Notes: a model not told the origin generated them from the sequence alone. A DNA stretch of 64,000 nt from Pseudomonas japonica (GCF_900188455.1 NZ_FZOL01000001.1:248001-312000); one strand, 5' to 3'. Positions 46,360 to 56,570 are shown, counted from the stretch's first letter. Numbers and translations are program-made.

Positions 46360-47310
46360 TTATTTGCGACGCTCGATCCGCAGCCGCCCATCCGCCAGTG
46401 CCACGGTCTTCACCGGCAGCAGCGCCGGTAAGGCATTGAGCAAGGCATCCGGATCATGCACATCGAGATTGCCCGAGACCTTGTAGCCGGCCAGCGCCGG
46501 GTCGGCCAACAGCACGGCGGCCGGGCGATACAGCGAAAGCTCGTCCACCAGGCTGGCCAGCTCGCGGTTGCGGAACGACACATGGCCACCGCGCCAGTCG
46601 GCCACTTCGGCATCACTCAGGGTCTGCCGGCTCAGGTCGCCGCGGGCGAGGTTGTACACCGCGCGTTCGCGGGCCCCCAGCAGCAGCGGTTCGCGCCGCT
46701 CGCCCGGGGTTTCGAAGGCCACCTGGCCGTGGGCCACGCTGAGCACCAGTTCGCGCTGGCCACGACGCAGGTCGAAGGCGGTGCCGACCACCCGTACCCG
46801 CGCCGTGCCGGCATCGACGAACAGCGGGCGCTCCTTGTCCGGCGCCACGTCCAGGTAGACCTGGCCCTGCTGCAGGTGAATCACCCGGCGCTCGGCGTCG
46901 AAGTCGAGGCGCAGGCGGGTATTGGCATTGAGTTCGAGGCGGCTGCCGTCGGGCAGGGTGACGCTGCCCGCTCGCCCGTCCTGGCTCGTCAGTTCGCGCT
47001 GCCAGGGCGTCGGGGTGCTGCCCGGGTTGCCGGCCATCAGGGTGCACAGCAGCGCCGCCGCGGTGGCCAGCGCCGGACGCCAGTACGCCTTCTTGCGTGG
47101 GCGCAACGGCACGGGGCGGTTCAGTTCCTTGAGCGCGGCGAGGTCGTCCCACAGGTGTTCGAACTGCCGGTAGGCCTGGGCGTGGCCGGGTTGTTCCAGC
47201 CAGTGGGCGAAGGCCTTGCGCGTGCTCCGCGAATGGTCGTTGCGATTGCGCGTGAACCAGCTCGCGGCCTGGGCGTCGAGCGAACGGTTGTCCATGTCAG
47301 GTAGGGTCAT
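46360..47310 (-). CDS. FecR-family anti-sigma factor
   Basis: 316 residues. The N-terminal DUF4880-type cytoplasmic segment ASWFTRNRNDHSRSTRKAFAHWLEQPGHAQAYRQFEHLWDDL (abridged here to its ends, residues 15-57) binds the sigma factor. One TM helix (ALATAAALLCTLMAG) is followed by a periplasmic FecR domain (RELTSQDGRAGSVTLPDGSR, AHGQVAFETPGERREPLLLG). The start codon overlaps the sigma-gene stop (ATGA). It transmits the receptor's state to the sigma factor. Confidence 0.9.
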   Translation of the reverse strand: MTLPDMDNRSLDAQAASWFTRNRNDHSRSTRKAFAHWLEQPGHAQAYRQFEHLWDDLAALKELNRPVPLRPRKKAYWRPALATAAALLCTLMAGNPGSTPTPWQRELTSQDGRAGSVTLPDGSRLELNANTRLRLDFDAERRVIHLQQGQVYLDVAPDKERPLFVDAGTARVRVVGTAFDLRRGQRELVLSVAHGQVAFETPGERREPLLLGARERAVYNLARGDLSRQTLSDAEVADWRGGHVSFRNRELASLVDELSLYRPAAVLLADPALAGYKVSGNLDVHDPDALLNALPALLPVKTVALADGRLRIERRK

Positions 47311-47852
47311 TCCGCTTGCTCCGCAACGTTGTCACTGTCCAGGCGCTGCTTGCAGTACAGGAGCGCGGCGGCGATATGTTTCTCCACCATGCTGATGGAA
47401 ATCCCCATGCGTTCACTGATCTGCGCCTGACTCAAGCCTTCGAAGCGGTGCAGCATAAGGGCTTCACGGCGACGCGGCGAGAGTTCGGCGAGGACAATCT
47501 TCAGCTGTTCAAGGCGTTGCAGACGCTGCGCGCCGGCCAGCGGGTCGGAGCCTGGGGCCTCGCTGGCCCGCTCGTCCTCGCGGGCATCGGCCTGCTCGTC
47601 GAGCACTTCATGGCGGACTTTCTGCCGCCGCCAGTGATCGCGCAGCAGGTTGCGTGCCATCTGGAACAGAAAGGCGCGCGGCTGATCCACCCTGGCCTTG
47701 TCGCGGTAGCCGAGCCACTGGGTGAAGACGTCCTGGGTCATGTCCGCGGCATCGCTGGCGCTGTCCGTGCGCTTGCGCAGGAAATGCAGGATATCGGCGT
47801 AGAAACCGTGGCAGGCATCCTGCGCGAAGCGGTCGGGTTTGGGGCGCTGCAT
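47307..47852 (-). CDS. ECF sigma factor (FecI type)
   Basis: 181 residues. Region 2 (AADMTQDVFTQWLGYRDKAR, QPRAFLFQMARNLLRDHWRR) and region 4 (LSPRRREALMLHRFEGLSQA, then ERMGISISMVEKHIAAALLY) are intact. It directs transcription of the receptor gene when released from FecR. It is first in its operon, with a candidate Fur box 50-65 bp upstream. Confidence 0.9.
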   Translation of the reverse strand: MQRPKPDRFAQDACHGFYADILHFLRKRTDSASDAADMTQDVFTQWLGYRDKARVDQPRAFLFQMARNLLRDHWRRQKVRHEVLDEQADAREDERASEAPGSDPLAGAQRLQRLEQLKIVLAELSPRRREALMLHRFEGLSQAQISERMGISISMVEKHIAAALLYCKQRLDSDNVAEQAE

Positions 47853-47897
47853 GCGAACTTTCCAGGGAGACCGGAGAGAAAGGTCGCGGATGTTATC

Positions 47898-47916
47898 GAG
47901 AATTATTGTTATTTGC
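47898..47916 (-). promoter_or_regulatory. Possible Fur box upstream of the ECF sigma gene
   Basis: On the minus strand GCAAATAACAATAATTCTC matches 13 of 19 positions of the Fur consensus GATAATGATAATCATTATC and lies in a locally AT-rich stretch 45-65 bp upstream of the sigma-gene start. Confidence 0.55.
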
Positions 47917-47942
47917 TATGGGTTTTCAACACCGCAACGCCC

Positions 47943-48965
47943 TCAGCGGCGCCGCCGGGTGATCGCGGCAGGGGCGGGCACATTGAGCTCGGGACGCCCC
48001 AGCGGATGGGTCGAGGCATCGAAGAAATGCACCGCGATCTCCGGTGTTTCTTCGAAGATGGCTGCGTAATGCTGCTTCTGGCTGACGATGGCCGCTTCGC
48101 TCAGGGGCAGGATCGAGATCGCCACATGGGCCGGTCGGGCCTGCTGGATGGCGCGCAGCAGATGGCGGTCGGCGCGGTCCAGGTGATGGCCGAAAATGCA
48201 CAGGCCCTGGTCGTGGGCGGCCAGGGCGGCGTAGCTCCAGGTCAGGTAGTCGGAGCTGCGGATCGCCCGCAGCTTGTGCTCGCTGGTGCATTCGTTGACG
48301 AACAGCGGCACATCGCCGGGGGTGTTGATGGCGAAGCCGTCGAGCAACTGGCTGCCATGGGCGCCGCGCTGGCGCGTACGGCCGTTCTCGGTGCGCAGCA
48401 GGTGCAGGCCGCCATGCAGGTAGTGCAGGCGCGTGCCGCTGCCGGCAGTGCGGCTGACATCGAAGTGGCCGTCCTCGTCGAACAGTGGCTGGAAACCCTC
48501 CGGCGCCTGGCTCACCGCCCAGTGGCAGAGCAGGTCGTAGTTGCCGGAGAACACGCTGCGGTAGTTGCGCAGCTCGACATTGATCGCGGCCAGGGTGCTC
48601 GCGGGCAGCAGCTTCCAGGGGATATGCACGCTGCGCACGGCGTGGATCAGCGCTTCCTTGATCGCGTAGTAGCGGTTCAGCGGCGCCGAGGCGCCGATCG
48701 CCAGCGCGGCGTTGACCCGCACCGTGGTGTTGAGGGCGCTGAGCACGGGTTCGAACAGCTCGCTGCCCAGCGACTTGAACAGCGCCTGGTCGCTGACCCC
48801 CAGCGGTTTGTTGCGCACCCGCTGGGCCAGCTCGAACAGCGAGAAATAGCTGAACGGCCGCCAGATCGCCCGGCTCGCGCCATTGCCCAGGAGCAGGCCG
48901 GAGCACGGGTGGCGGGCCGCGAGGTCCGGCCAGGTGGCGAGGGAGGCGTCGAAATCGGCGGGCAT
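47943..48965 (-). CDS. DUF4917-like protein, unknown function
   Basis: 340 residues from ATG 48965 (MPADFDASLATWPDLAARHP). The early GLLLGNGASRAIW motif and the later SGNYDLLCHWAV, LHYLHGGLHLL and CIFGHHLDRADRHLL fit the DUF4917 family, which has a SIR2-like layout (a GNGAS nucleotide-type loop and GN-D motif). No enzymatic function is known to me. The open frame extends far upstream only as antisense. It is divergent from the LysE-type gene. Confidence 0.65.
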   Translation of the reverse strand: MPADFDASLATWPDLAARHPCSGLLLGNGASRAIWRPFSYFSLFELAQRVRNKPLGVSDQALFKSLGSELFEPVLSALNTTVRVNAALAIGASAPLNRYYAIKEALIHAVRSVHIPWKLLPASTLAAINVELRNYRSVFSGNYDLLCHWAVSQAPEGFQPLFDEDGHFDVSRTAGSGTRLHYLHGGLHLLRTENGRTRQRGAHGSQLLDGFAINTPGDVPLFVNECTSEHKLRAIRSSDYLTWSYAALAAHDQGLCIFGHHLDRADRHLLRAIQQARPAHVAISILPLSEAAIVSQKQHYAAIFEETPEIAVHFFDASTHPLGRPELNVPAPAAITRRRR

Positions 48966-49091
48966 GGTGTTCTCGCAGGCAGCGGTGGCAAATCGGCAGG
49001 GCGCGACTTTATCACGGCTGGCACGGAAACTGGCCGGCTGCCCTGGAGGCGGCGTAGACTGCGACGTCCAACCGATCCGGATGCCGTTTTC

Positions 49092-49727
49092 ATGACCCTC
49101 TCGCTGCTCTTCGCCGTGCTCGCTTCCGGCTTTATCTATGGCATCACTCCCGGCCCCGGCGTGCTCGCCGTGCTGGGCATCGGCGCGACCCGGGGCCGTC
49201 GCGCCGGCGCCGGATTCCTCTGCGGTCATCTGCTCGGCGATGTGCTGTGGTGCAGCACCGCGCTGGTGGCCATCGTCGGCGCGCGGCAGATCGGCAGCTC
49301 GGTGTTCGACATCCTCGGCGTGATCAGCGGCCTGTATCTGTTCTGGCTCGGCTGGCGCGCGTTGCGCAGCCGGCCGGGCGATGCCGCCGAACAGGGCGCG
49401 GTGCGCCAGCCGTTCTGGCATGGCGTGGTGTTCGGCCTGACCAACCCCAAGGCCTACCCGGTGGCGGTGGCGACCTTCACCGCGCTGCTTTCCAGCCGTG
49501 CCGAAGCCCTGGACTGGTCGATGCTGCCGGCGTTGATCGCGCTGAGTTTCCTGGGTGGCTTGCTGGCCTACCTGATCCTGATCGTGCTGGTCGGGGCGCG
49601 GCAGGTGCGCACCCTGTATACCCGCTATGAGCTGTGGATCACCCGGGCCTGCGGGTTGATGTTCATCGGGTTTGCCGTCAATGCGCTGATGCATGCGCTG
49701 CCGGGGCTGGTGCCGCGACGGGGGTGA
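49092..49727 (+). CDS. LysE/RhtB-family exporter
   Basis: 211 residues with six hydrophobic segments. Starts MTLSLLFAVLASGFIYGITPGPGVLAVLGI, carrying the LysE-type TPGPG motif at about residue 20, then ATRGRRAGAGFLCGHLLGD and FGLTNPKAYPVAVATF with the NPK motif. Such proteins export amino acids or related metabolites. The reading frame continues upstream for 1.7 kb but only as antisense to other genes. Confidence 0.88.
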   Translation: MTLSLLFAVLASGFIYGITPGPGVLAVLGIGATRGRRAGAGFLCGHLLGDVLWCSTALVAIVGARQIGSSVFDILGVISGLYLFWLGWRALRSRPGDAAEQGAVRQPFWHGVVFGLTNPKAYPVAVATFTALLSSRAEALDWSMLPALIALSFLGGLLAYLILIVLVGARQVRTLYTRYELWITRACGLMFIGFAVNALMHALPGLVPRRG

Positions 49728-49761
49728 AGCCCTCCGGGACCGCGTTGCGGTCCCGGCTATC

Positions 49762-51492
49762 TCAGGGCAATACCGGCGTCGTCTTGACCCGCGACTGATC
49801 CGCCTCGTCGCGCCTTACCTTGTTGCGCCACAACCGATACGCCCGGATCCCCGCGCGCACCGAGCCATACAGCAGGTGATTCTCCATCTCCCGGGCCAGC
49901 CCCGAGCGCACCAGCATGCGCAGGAAGGCGCCCCTGGCCCGCGCGATGCCCAGCTCGATCCCTTGCGCATTCAAGGTATCGCGCACTTCGCGCAACGCCG
50001 CGATGCCACTGACATCGATGCTGCTCACCGCCTCGGCATCGAACAGCACCGCCTTCGGTTCCGGCTCGCGCTGGACCGCTTCGAGCAGGCGCATCTTGAA
50101 GTAGTCGGCGTTGAAGAACAGGATCGCGTCGTCGAAGCGGTACACCACCAGCCCCGGTACGGTGTGCGCATCCTTGTGCTGGCTGATGTCGACCTGGCCC
50201 TCGATCCCCGGGGCCCAGCCGAGCACCGCGTCGGTGGGCTGGTAGATGCTGTAGAGCAGGCGCAGGACCGCCAGGGTCACGGCGATGATGATCCCCGGCA
50301 GCACCCCGACGCCGAGCACGCCGATGGTGGTGAACACGCAGAGGCAGAACTCGAAGCGGCTCAGCGTCCAGATCTTGCGCAGCGACTGCACGTCGATCAG
50401 GCCCCAGCCCGCCATCAGCAGCACCGCGCCCAGCGCCGCCTGGGGAATCCAGGCCATGGGTGCGGTGAAGAACATCAGGATCACGGCGATCACCAGCGCG
50501 GCGACGATGCCCACCAGCTGGCTCTTGCCGCCGACCATGTCGTTGACCGCGGTGCGCGAGTCGGCGCCGCTGATGGCGAAACCCTGGGATACGCCAGCGG
50601 CCAGGTTGGACACGCCGAGGGCGACGAACTCGTGGTTGGCGTTGATCGCATAGCCGTGCCGCGCGGCGAAGCTGCGGGCGGTGAGCATGGCGCTGCAGAA
50701 ACTCACGGTGGCAATACCCAGGGCGTCGCGCAGCAGGCTTTTCATTTCTTCCAGCGAGGTCTGCGGCCAGGCCAGTTCCGGCATGCCGCCGGGGACATGG
50801 CCGAGCACCGCCACACCGTGGCTGTCGAGACCGAAGACCCCGGCGATCAGGGTGAACACCGCCACCGTCACCAGGGCCGAGGGCAGTTTCGGGAAGCGCC
50901 GTGGCAGCCAGATCAGCATGGCCAGGCCGGCCAGGCCGATGGCCAGGGTCAGCCAGTGGATTTCGCCGAGCCGTTCGAAGAAGTTGATCATGCTGAGGAT
51001 GAAGCCGTTGCCCTCGATCTTGAAGCCGACCACCTTGCCCAGTTGCCCGGCCAGCAGGCTCAGGCCGATGCCGTTGAGGTAGCCGATGAGGATCGGCCGG
51101 GAGAAGAAGCTGGCGATGAACCCGGCGCGGGCCACCCCGGCGCAGATCAGCATCAGGCCGACCAGCACCGTGACCACCACCGACAGTTGCAGCAGGCGGT
51201 CCGGGTCGCCCATGGCCAGCGGTGCGATGGCCCCGGCGACCATGGCACAGGTGGCGGCGTCGGGGCCGACCATCAGTTGCCGCGAACTGCCCACCAGGGC
51301 GTAGACGATCATCGGCAGGATGCATGCGTACAGGCCTACCTGCGGCGGCAGGCCGGCGATCTGGGCGTAGGCGATGGCGATGGGGATCTGGATGGCGGCC
51401 ACCGACAGGCCGGCCTGCACATCCGGGCGGAACCATTCGCGACGGTAATGCAGCAGGTTGGCCAGGCCCGGAAGCCAGCGGGAAAGAAACAT
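49762..51492 (-). CDS. SulP-family anion transporter with STAS domain
   Basis: 576 residues. Ten or more membrane helices in the SLC26/SulP core (YAQIAGLPPQVGLYACILPM, RQLMVGPDAATCAMVAGAI, ISGADSRTAVNDMVGGKSQL), then a cytoplasmic STAS domain (VYRFDDAILFFNADYFKMRL, AVSSIDVSGIAALREVRDTL). Probably transports sulfate, bicarbonate or a dicarboxylate. The start is ATG 51492 (MFLSRWLPGLANLLHYRREW); sequence farther upstream in frame is the MITE-like repeat. Confidence 0.88.
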   Translation of the reverse strand: MFLSRWLPGLANLLHYRREWFRPDVQAGLSVAAIQIPIAIAYAQIAGLPPQVGLYACILPMIVYALVGSSRQLMVGPDAATCAMVAGAIAPLAMGDPDRLLQLSVVVTVLVGLMLICAGVARAGFIASFFSRPILIGYLNGIGLSLLAGQLGKVVGFKIEGNGFILSMINFFERLGEIHWLTLAIGLAGLAMLIWLPRRFPKLPSALVTVAVFTLIAGVFGLDSHGVAVLGHVPGGMPELAWPQTSLEEMKSLLRDALGIATVSFCSAMLTARSFAARHGYAINANHEFVALGVSNLAAGVSQGFAISGADSRTAVNDMVGGKSQLVGIVAALVIAVILMFFTAPMAWIPQAALGAVLLMAGWGLIDVQSLRKIWTLSRFEFCLCVFTTIGVLGVGVLPGIIIAVTLAVLRLLYSIYQPTDAVLGWAPGIEGQVDISQHKDAHTVPGLVVYRFDDAILFFNADYFKMRLLEAVQREPEPKAVLFDAEAVSSIDVSGIAALREVRDTLNAQGIELGIARARGAFLRMLVRSGLAREMENHLLYGSVRAGIRAYRLWRNKVRRDEADQSRVKTTPVLP

Positions 51493-51640
51493 GTTCAGGT
51501 CCTTTTGATGTATCTGACAGACGCTAGCGCAAAAGCCCGGCATCCGGCGCTTCAGGGAAGAAGGTCGGGGTGGCTGGGGGCATTTGGCCAGCATCGTACC
51601 CGGTGTTGCGCCGGGAGGCCAATTCAGGGTGCCTGTACCG
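51493..51640. other. Upstream region of the SulP gene
   Basis: About 150 bp containing the presumed promoter of the SulP gene; I see no other element before the repeat begins at 51641. Confidence 0.4.
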
Positions 51641-52091
51641 GCCTCATCGCTGCATGGGTATCTACACATCTTTGAAGGCTTGGCGGGGAATCGCATCAAG
51701 GCCGCCAGGTGCCTGTCTTGAGTCTTGCAGCGCTCTGAAGATCGAGCGCCGCCCGCGCGGCGCATCGCGGGCAATGCCCGCTCCCACATCGGTTGCAACG
51801 TACCTATGCCTGACAGGCCATGGTTGACCGTCTTGTTGGTTCGACTCGATACCGAGTCGAGCCCAACAGCCTCCCCGCGATGCATCGCCGAAAAAACAAA
51901 GGCTGACAACTCAAATCCCACAGGCCATGGCACGTTGCAAAAGATGTGGGAGCGGGCCTTGCCCGCGATGCGCCGCGCGGGCGGCGCTCGATCTGGAGGG
52001 CGCTGCAAGGCTCAAGACAGGCACTTGGCGGCCTTTATGCGGTTTCCGCAAGGTTTTCAGAGTTGTGTAGATACCCATGCAGCGATGAGGC
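51641..52091. mobile_element. MITE-like element, copy 2 (complete)
   Basis: 451 bp with terminal inverted repeats of about 160 bp: it begins GCCTCATCGCTGCATGGGTA and ends with the complement of the same bases. The core (about 51801-51932) includes a perfect CGACTCG/CGAGTCG hairpin. No transposase is encoded. Relative to copy 1 the core is reversed. It lies between the SulP and CDF genes. Confidence 0.72.
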
Positions 52092-52107
52092 CCGAAAGAG
52101 CAATGGG

Positions 52108-53055
52108 TTACTCAGCCCACTCCGGATCCCCGGTGAACACCACGGTCAGCCAGCGATCCGGTCCTTCACCGCCAATCGCGTTGCCGATCTCGTCCCGCCA
52201 GGCATCCCACTCGGCGATGTTCCGCGCCGCCATGGTCCTGGGCACGATGAAGTACAGCTCGATCTCCCGCGAGCGCCCGACCTTGGCCACGTAGGCCCGG
52301 TACGACAGCATGCTGTGCCGCTCGACGAAGGCCTGCGCCACGTCGTCGACATGCTGCTTGAGATCCCCCGGGGTCACCAGGAACATGTCCGCCAGGGCCT
52401 GGCGGATCACCGACAGCGGCAGCGGGATGATCACCAGGCACACCAGCCCCAGCACCGCCGGGTCGATATAGGGCGAGATCCATTCCCACTCGGTCCCCTG
52501 CACCGCGATGCCGACGCAGAAGGCGACCAGCAGCGCCGCGGTGATGCTGGCCGACATCACCCAGCCCCTGACGTCCATGCGCACGAAGTCCGAGTTGATC
52601 CGGCGATTGGCCCGGGCCTCCAGCACGGCGATGGTCAGGCAGGCGCAGACGGTGACCAGCGCATACACCAGGGCCACGCCGAACTCCAGTTCGCGCCCGC
52701 CTTCCAGCAGGCTGAGCACGGCGTTGATCAGTGCATAGATCGCCACCCCGGTGAGGAGGATGCCGTTCAACGCCAGGACCATCGGTTCCAGATGCCAGAA
52801 GCCCATGCTGAAACGCTCGCGCAGCTTGCGCGACATATGGGCGCTGCGGGTATGCGCGGTGATCAGCCGCACCACCACCAGGGACAGGCCGCTCATGCTC
52901 GCGTCGACCATGGAGTAGACGCCGTCGAAGACGATCGAGAACGACCCCGAAGCGATGCCGAAGACAATGCCGATCACGGCGATGAACAGGGTGACGGCGA
53001 TGGAGGTACGCAGTACCCCCTGCTCGTCGGTCAGGTCGAAAAAGCGTGTTGCCAC
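52108..53055 (-). CDS. Cation diffusion facilitator-like transporter
   Basis: 315 residues with six hydrophobic segments: TSIAVTLFIAVIGIVFGIAS, FDGVYSMVDASMSGLSLVVV (TM2, where CDF proteins have paired Asp), and further helices to about residue 215, then a cytoplasmic tail. TM5 has RMDVRGWVMSASITAALLVA, lacking the usual His-Asp metal pair, so metal transport is less certain than in standard members. The gene is 33 bp upstream of the chemoreceptor stop on the same strand. Confidence 0.75.
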   Translation of the reverse strand: MATRFFDLTDEQGVLRTSIAVTLFIAVIGIVFGIASGSFSIVFDGVYSMVDASMSGLSLVVVRLITAHTRSAHMSRKLRERFSMGFWHLEPMVLALNGILLTGVAIYALINAVLSLLEGGRELEFGVALVYALVTVCACLTIAVLEARANRRINSDFVRMDVRGWVMSASITAALLVAFCVGIAVQGTEWEWISPYIDPAVLGLVCLVIIPLPLSVIRQALADMFLVTPGDLKQHVDDVAQAFVERHSMLSYRAYVAKVGRSREIELYFIVPRTMAARNIAEWDAWRDEIGNAIGGEGPDRWLTVVFTGDPEWAE

Positions 53056-53085
53056 AACGGAACTCCTTATTGAAACGCCAGGCCA

Positions 53086-55152
53086 TCAGACCCGAAATTG
53101 CTCCATCAGCGCCTGCTGCTGGTTGGCCAGGCGATTCAGTGCCTGGCTGATGCGCGCCGACTCGTCGGCCCGGCCGGACAGCGATTCGGTCACGTCGCGA
53201 ATGCCGGCGACATTGCGGTTGACCTCCTCGGCCACGGCGCTCTGTTCCTCGGCGGCGGAGGCGATCTGCAGGTTCATGTCGCTGATCACCGTGACCGCCT
53301 CGCCGACCCGTTGCAGGGCCGGCACCGCCTGTTCCATGCGGGTGACGCTGTCCCTGGCCTGGCGCTGGCCATCGTGCATGGCCTCGACCACGCCTTGGGT
53401 GCCGCTCTGCAGAGCTTCGATCACCTGGCGGATTTCTTCCACCGACACCTGCGTACGCTGGGCCAGGTTGCGCACTTCGTCGGCGACCACGGCAAAGCCG
53501 CGTCCCGCTTCGCCGGCGCGGGCCGCCTCGATGGCGGCGTTGAGGGCGAGCAGGTTGGTCTGCTCGGCGATGGCGCGGATCACTTCCAGCACCGAGCCGA
53601 TCTGTTCGCTGCGGCCGGCCAGGGCCTGGACCCGCTCCATGGCCAGGTCCATGTCGGCGGCCAACTGGTCGATGGCCTGGCGGGTATTGCCGACCAGCGC
53701 CAGCCCCTCGCGGCTGGCCTGGTCGGCGCCGCGGGCGGCCTGGGCCGCCTGCGCCGCGTTGTTCGCCACGTCGTGGGCGGTGGCGCTCATTTCGTTGGCG
53801 GCGGTGGCGACCTGTTCGATCTCGCGCTGCTGTTGCTGCATGCCGTCGCTGGTCTGGCTGGCGATGGCGGCGGACTGGTCGGCGGTGCCACGGGCTTCCT
53901 GCAACGAGCCTTTGACCTGGACGATCACCGGCTGCAGCTTGTCGAGGAAACGGTTGAACCAGGCACTGAGCTGGCCCAGTTCGTCGTCGCGGGCATAGTC
54001 CAGGCGCTGGGTCAGGTCGCCGTCGCCGCTGGCGATCTCGCGCAGGCGCTCGGCCACGGCGAGGATCGGCCGGGTCACGCCGCGGGCGGTCAGCCAGATC
54101 AGGACCAGGCCGGCCAGGGCCGTCACCAGGGCGATCAGCAGATTGCTCAGGTTGGCGCTGCGGTTGCTCGCGTCGAGGTGCTGGTTGAGCTCGATGGCCG
54201 GTGCCTGCAGCACGGCTTGCGGCAGTTCCAGCAGCACTTGCCAGGGCGCGGCGTCGGGGATCGGCGCGAAGGGCCGGGCGACCCGCATCAGACCGTTTTC
54301 CACGGTCGCCTGCAGCGGCTTGCCCAATTGCCCGGCATCGGCGCTGTGCCCGGCCAGCAGGCCGGCGGGGCTGACGATGCTGACCTGGCCCTGGCCGGCG
54401 AAGAGTTCCTTGCGTCCGTCGAGGGCCAGTTGCTGCAGGTTGTCGAGGCCGATATCCAGGCCGATCACCCCGACCACCTTGCCGTTGTCCAGCAGGGGCA
54501 GGGCGATGCTGGTCATCAGCACCTGCTTGCCGTTGACCTCGTCGAAATAGGGATCGACCACGCAGGGCTTCGCGGTTTCCAGCGGGCAGGTCAGCCAGCG
54601 GTTGTAGGGCGAGCCGTTGGCGCCGATGCTGGCATCGGCCAGCATGGCTTCGGGCATGGCTTCCGCTTCGAGTTCGCCGGCGGTATTGCGCGACCAGTAC
54701 AGCGAGAAGCGGCCGCTGTCGTTGCTGCCCCGCGCGGCATCGCCGACGAAGCGGGCGTCCTGGCGGTCCAGGCCATTGGGCTGGAACACCAGGAACAGAC
54801 CGATCAGATCGCGATTGCCGGCCAGTGCCGCGCGGGCCTGCTCCACCAGGGCCGGGCGCAGGTCGCCGTCAGCGCGCTGGCGCAGCACCTGGGCCAGGCG
54901 GGCGAAGCCGTTGCCGTACTGCCAGGCGTCCATGAAATAGCGCTGGATGCGCAGTGCCTGGGTCTCGCCGTGGGCCTGCAGGCGCAGGCGGGCGTTGTCT
55001 TCGAGCAACTGGGTATTGGCGGCGAAGACCTCGGCGGCGCTGCGCCGCGACTGGGTCAGCGAGGTGACCGCGAGGACCACGACGATGGCCAGCAGGCACA
55101 GGCCGGCGAGGAGGATGATCTTCCACTGGATGGACAGGCGGCGCGGGAGCAT
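53086..55152 (-). CDS. Methyl-accepting chemotaxis protein (dCache sensor)
   Basis: 688 residues. TM1 ([20 protein letters not shown]), a periplasmic dCache domain to about residue 340 ([60 protein letters not shown]), TM2 ([20 protein letters not shown]), HAMP, and a signalling domain with the hairpin tip [20 protein letters not shown]. The dCache type binds small organic ligands such as amino acids, amines or acids; the exact ligand cannot be read here. It lies near an APC permease and an amidohydrolase. Confidence 0.9.
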   Translation of the reverse strand: MLPRRLSIQWKIILLAGLCLLAIVVVLAVTSLTQSRRSAAEVFAANTQLLEDNARLRLQAHGETQALRIQRYFMDAWQYGNGFARLAQVLRQRADGDLRPALVEQARAALAGNRDLIGLFLVFQPNGLDRQDARFVGDAARGSNDSGRFSLYWSRNTAGELEAEAMPEAMLADASIGANGSPYNRWLTCPLETAKPCVVDPYFDEVNGKQVLMTSIALPLLDNGKVVGVIGLDIGLDNLQQLALDGRKELFAGQGQVSIVSPAGLLAGHSADAGQLGKPLQATVENGLMRVARPFAPIPDAAPWQVLLELPQAVLQAPAIELNQHLDASNRSANLSNLLIALVTALAGLVLIWLTARGVTRPILAVAERLREIASGDGDLTQRLDYARDDELGQLSAWFNRFLDKLQPVIVQVKGSLQEARGTADQSAAIASQTSDGMQQQQREIEQVATAANEMSATAHDVANNAAQAAQAARGADQASREGLALVGNTRQAIDQLAADMDLAMERVQALAGRSEQIGSVLEVIRAIAEQTNLLALNAAIEAARAGEAGRGFAVVADEVRNLAQRTQVSVEEIRQVIEALQSGTQGVVEAMHDGQRQARDSVTRMEQAVPALQRVGEAVTVISDMNLQIASAAEEQSAVAEEVNRNVAGIRDVTESLSGRADESARISQALNRLANQQQALMEQFRV

Positions 55153-55217
55153 GAGGGGTTTCCTTCTCGGTCATGAACGACGCCCGCGGAATTCGCGGGC
55201 GTGCTCGACAGGCGGTC

Positions 55218-56570
55218 TCACTCGGCGAGGTAACTCGGTGGCGCGACCCGGAACGACTTGGTCAGCCAGGCCAGGTACAGCACGCCGCACAGCGCCCAGA
55301 TGCCGCCGAACAGCAGGGAATGCTCGTTCAGGTCGAGCCACAGCACGGCGATGATGCAGAAGCCGATGGTGGGCAGCGCCAGGTGCTTGAGCTTGTTCGC
55401 CAGGCCCTGGTTCAGGCCCTGGCGGATGTAGCAGTGGCTGATGACCGACAGGTTGACGAAGCTGAACGCCACCAGCGCGCCGAAGTTGATGATCGAGGTG
55501 GCGGTGACCAGGTCGAAGAAGATCGCCGACAGCGAGATGAACGCGACCACCAGCAGATTCAGCACCGGCGTCTTGAAGCGTGGGTGCAGGCGGGCGAACA
55601 GGCCTTGCGGGATCACCTTGTCGCGGCCCATCACGTACAGCAGGCGCGACACGCTGGTCTGCGAGGCCAGGCCCGAGGCGATGGTGTTGATCACGGTGCA
55701 GGCGATGAAGATCGACTGGAACAGCTTGCCGCCGACGTACAGGGCGATTTCCGGCAGGGCCGCTTCATGGTCCTGGAAGCGCTCCATGGTCGGGAAATAG
55801 GCCTGGATGAAGAACGACGTGAGGATGAACACCGCGCCGCCGATCAGGGCGGTGAGGAAGATCGCCCTGGGAATGACTTTTTCCGGCTGGTGGGTTTCCT
55901 CCGACAGGGTGGTCACCGCGTCGAAGCCGAGGAAGGAGAAACACAGGATGGTCGCCCCGGCCATCAGCGCGCCGAGCTGGGTCTTGTCGTCGGCGAAGGG
56001 CAGCAGGGTCCAGGCGGTGCCCTGGCCTTCACCCTGGTTCAGGCCGCGCAGGCACAGGTAGACGAACACCGCCATGATCACCACCTGCACGGCGACGAAC
56101 AGGACGTTGAAGTTGGCCACCAGGTTGATGCTGCGGATGTTGATCAGGGTGATCAGGGTGACGAAGCCGACGACCCAGGTCCATTCCGGCACCTCGGGGA
56201 ACATCGCCGACAGGTAGAGCTTGGCCAGCAGGGCGTTGACCATCGGCAGCAACAGGTAATCCAGCAGCGACGACCAGCCCACCAGGAAGCCGACGTGGGG
56301 ATTGATCGCACGCTGGGTGTAGGTGTACGCCGAGCCCGATTGCGGGAAATGCCGCACCAGGATGCCGTAGCTCAGCGCGGTGAACAGGATGCCCAGCAGG
56401 GCCAGGACGTAAGCGCTGGGCACATGGCCGGCGGTGAGGCCGGAAACGATGCCGAAGGTGTCGAACACGGTCATCGGGGTGAGGTAGGCCAGGCCGATGA
56501 TCACCACCTGCCACAGGCGCAGGGACTTGCGGAGTTGGACGTTGCTGTGGGCGCTTTGCTCAGGCTGCAT
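55218..56570 (-). CDS. APC-family amino-acid/polyamine permease
   Basis: 450 residues, 12 hydrophobic segments. APC motifs: [20 protein letters not shown] (TM1), [20 protein letters not shown] (loop 2-3), [20 protein letters not shown] (TM6 region) and [20 protein letters not shown]. Resembles PuuP-type putrescine/amino-acid importers. It lies between the chemoreceptor and the amidohydrolase, all on the minus strand. Confidence 0.87.
   Translation of the reverse strand: MQPEQSAHSNVQLRKSLRLWQVVIIGLAYLTPMTVFDTFGIVSGLTAGHVPSAYVLALLGILFTALSYGILVRHFPQSGSAYTYTQRAINPHVGFLVGWSSLLDYLLLPMVNALLAKLYLSAMFPEVPEWTWVVGFVTLITLINIRSINLVANFNVLFVAVQVVIMAVFVYLCLRGLNQGEGQGTAWTLLPFADDKTQLGALMAGATILCFSFLGFDAVTTLSEETHQPEKVIPRAIFLTALIGGAVFILTSFFIQAYFPTMERFQDHEAALPEIALYVGGKLFQSIFIACTVINTIASGLASQTSVSRLLYVMGRDKVIPQGLFARLHPRFKTPVLNLLVVAFISLSAIFFDLVTATSIINFGALVAFSFVNLSVISHCYIRQGLNQGLANKLKHLALPTIGFCIIAVLWLDLNEHSLLFGGIWALCGVLYLAWLTKSFRVAPPSYLAE

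Noticed and set aside
47316..49092. Upstream extension of the LysE-type gene
   Set aside because: Antisense to the ECF sigma and DUF4917-like genes; the real start is ATG 49092.
49762..52008. 748-codon version of the SulP transporter
   Set aside because: The extra N-terminal 172 codons come from the MITE-like repeat; the family start is ATG 51492 with a normal SulP N terminus.
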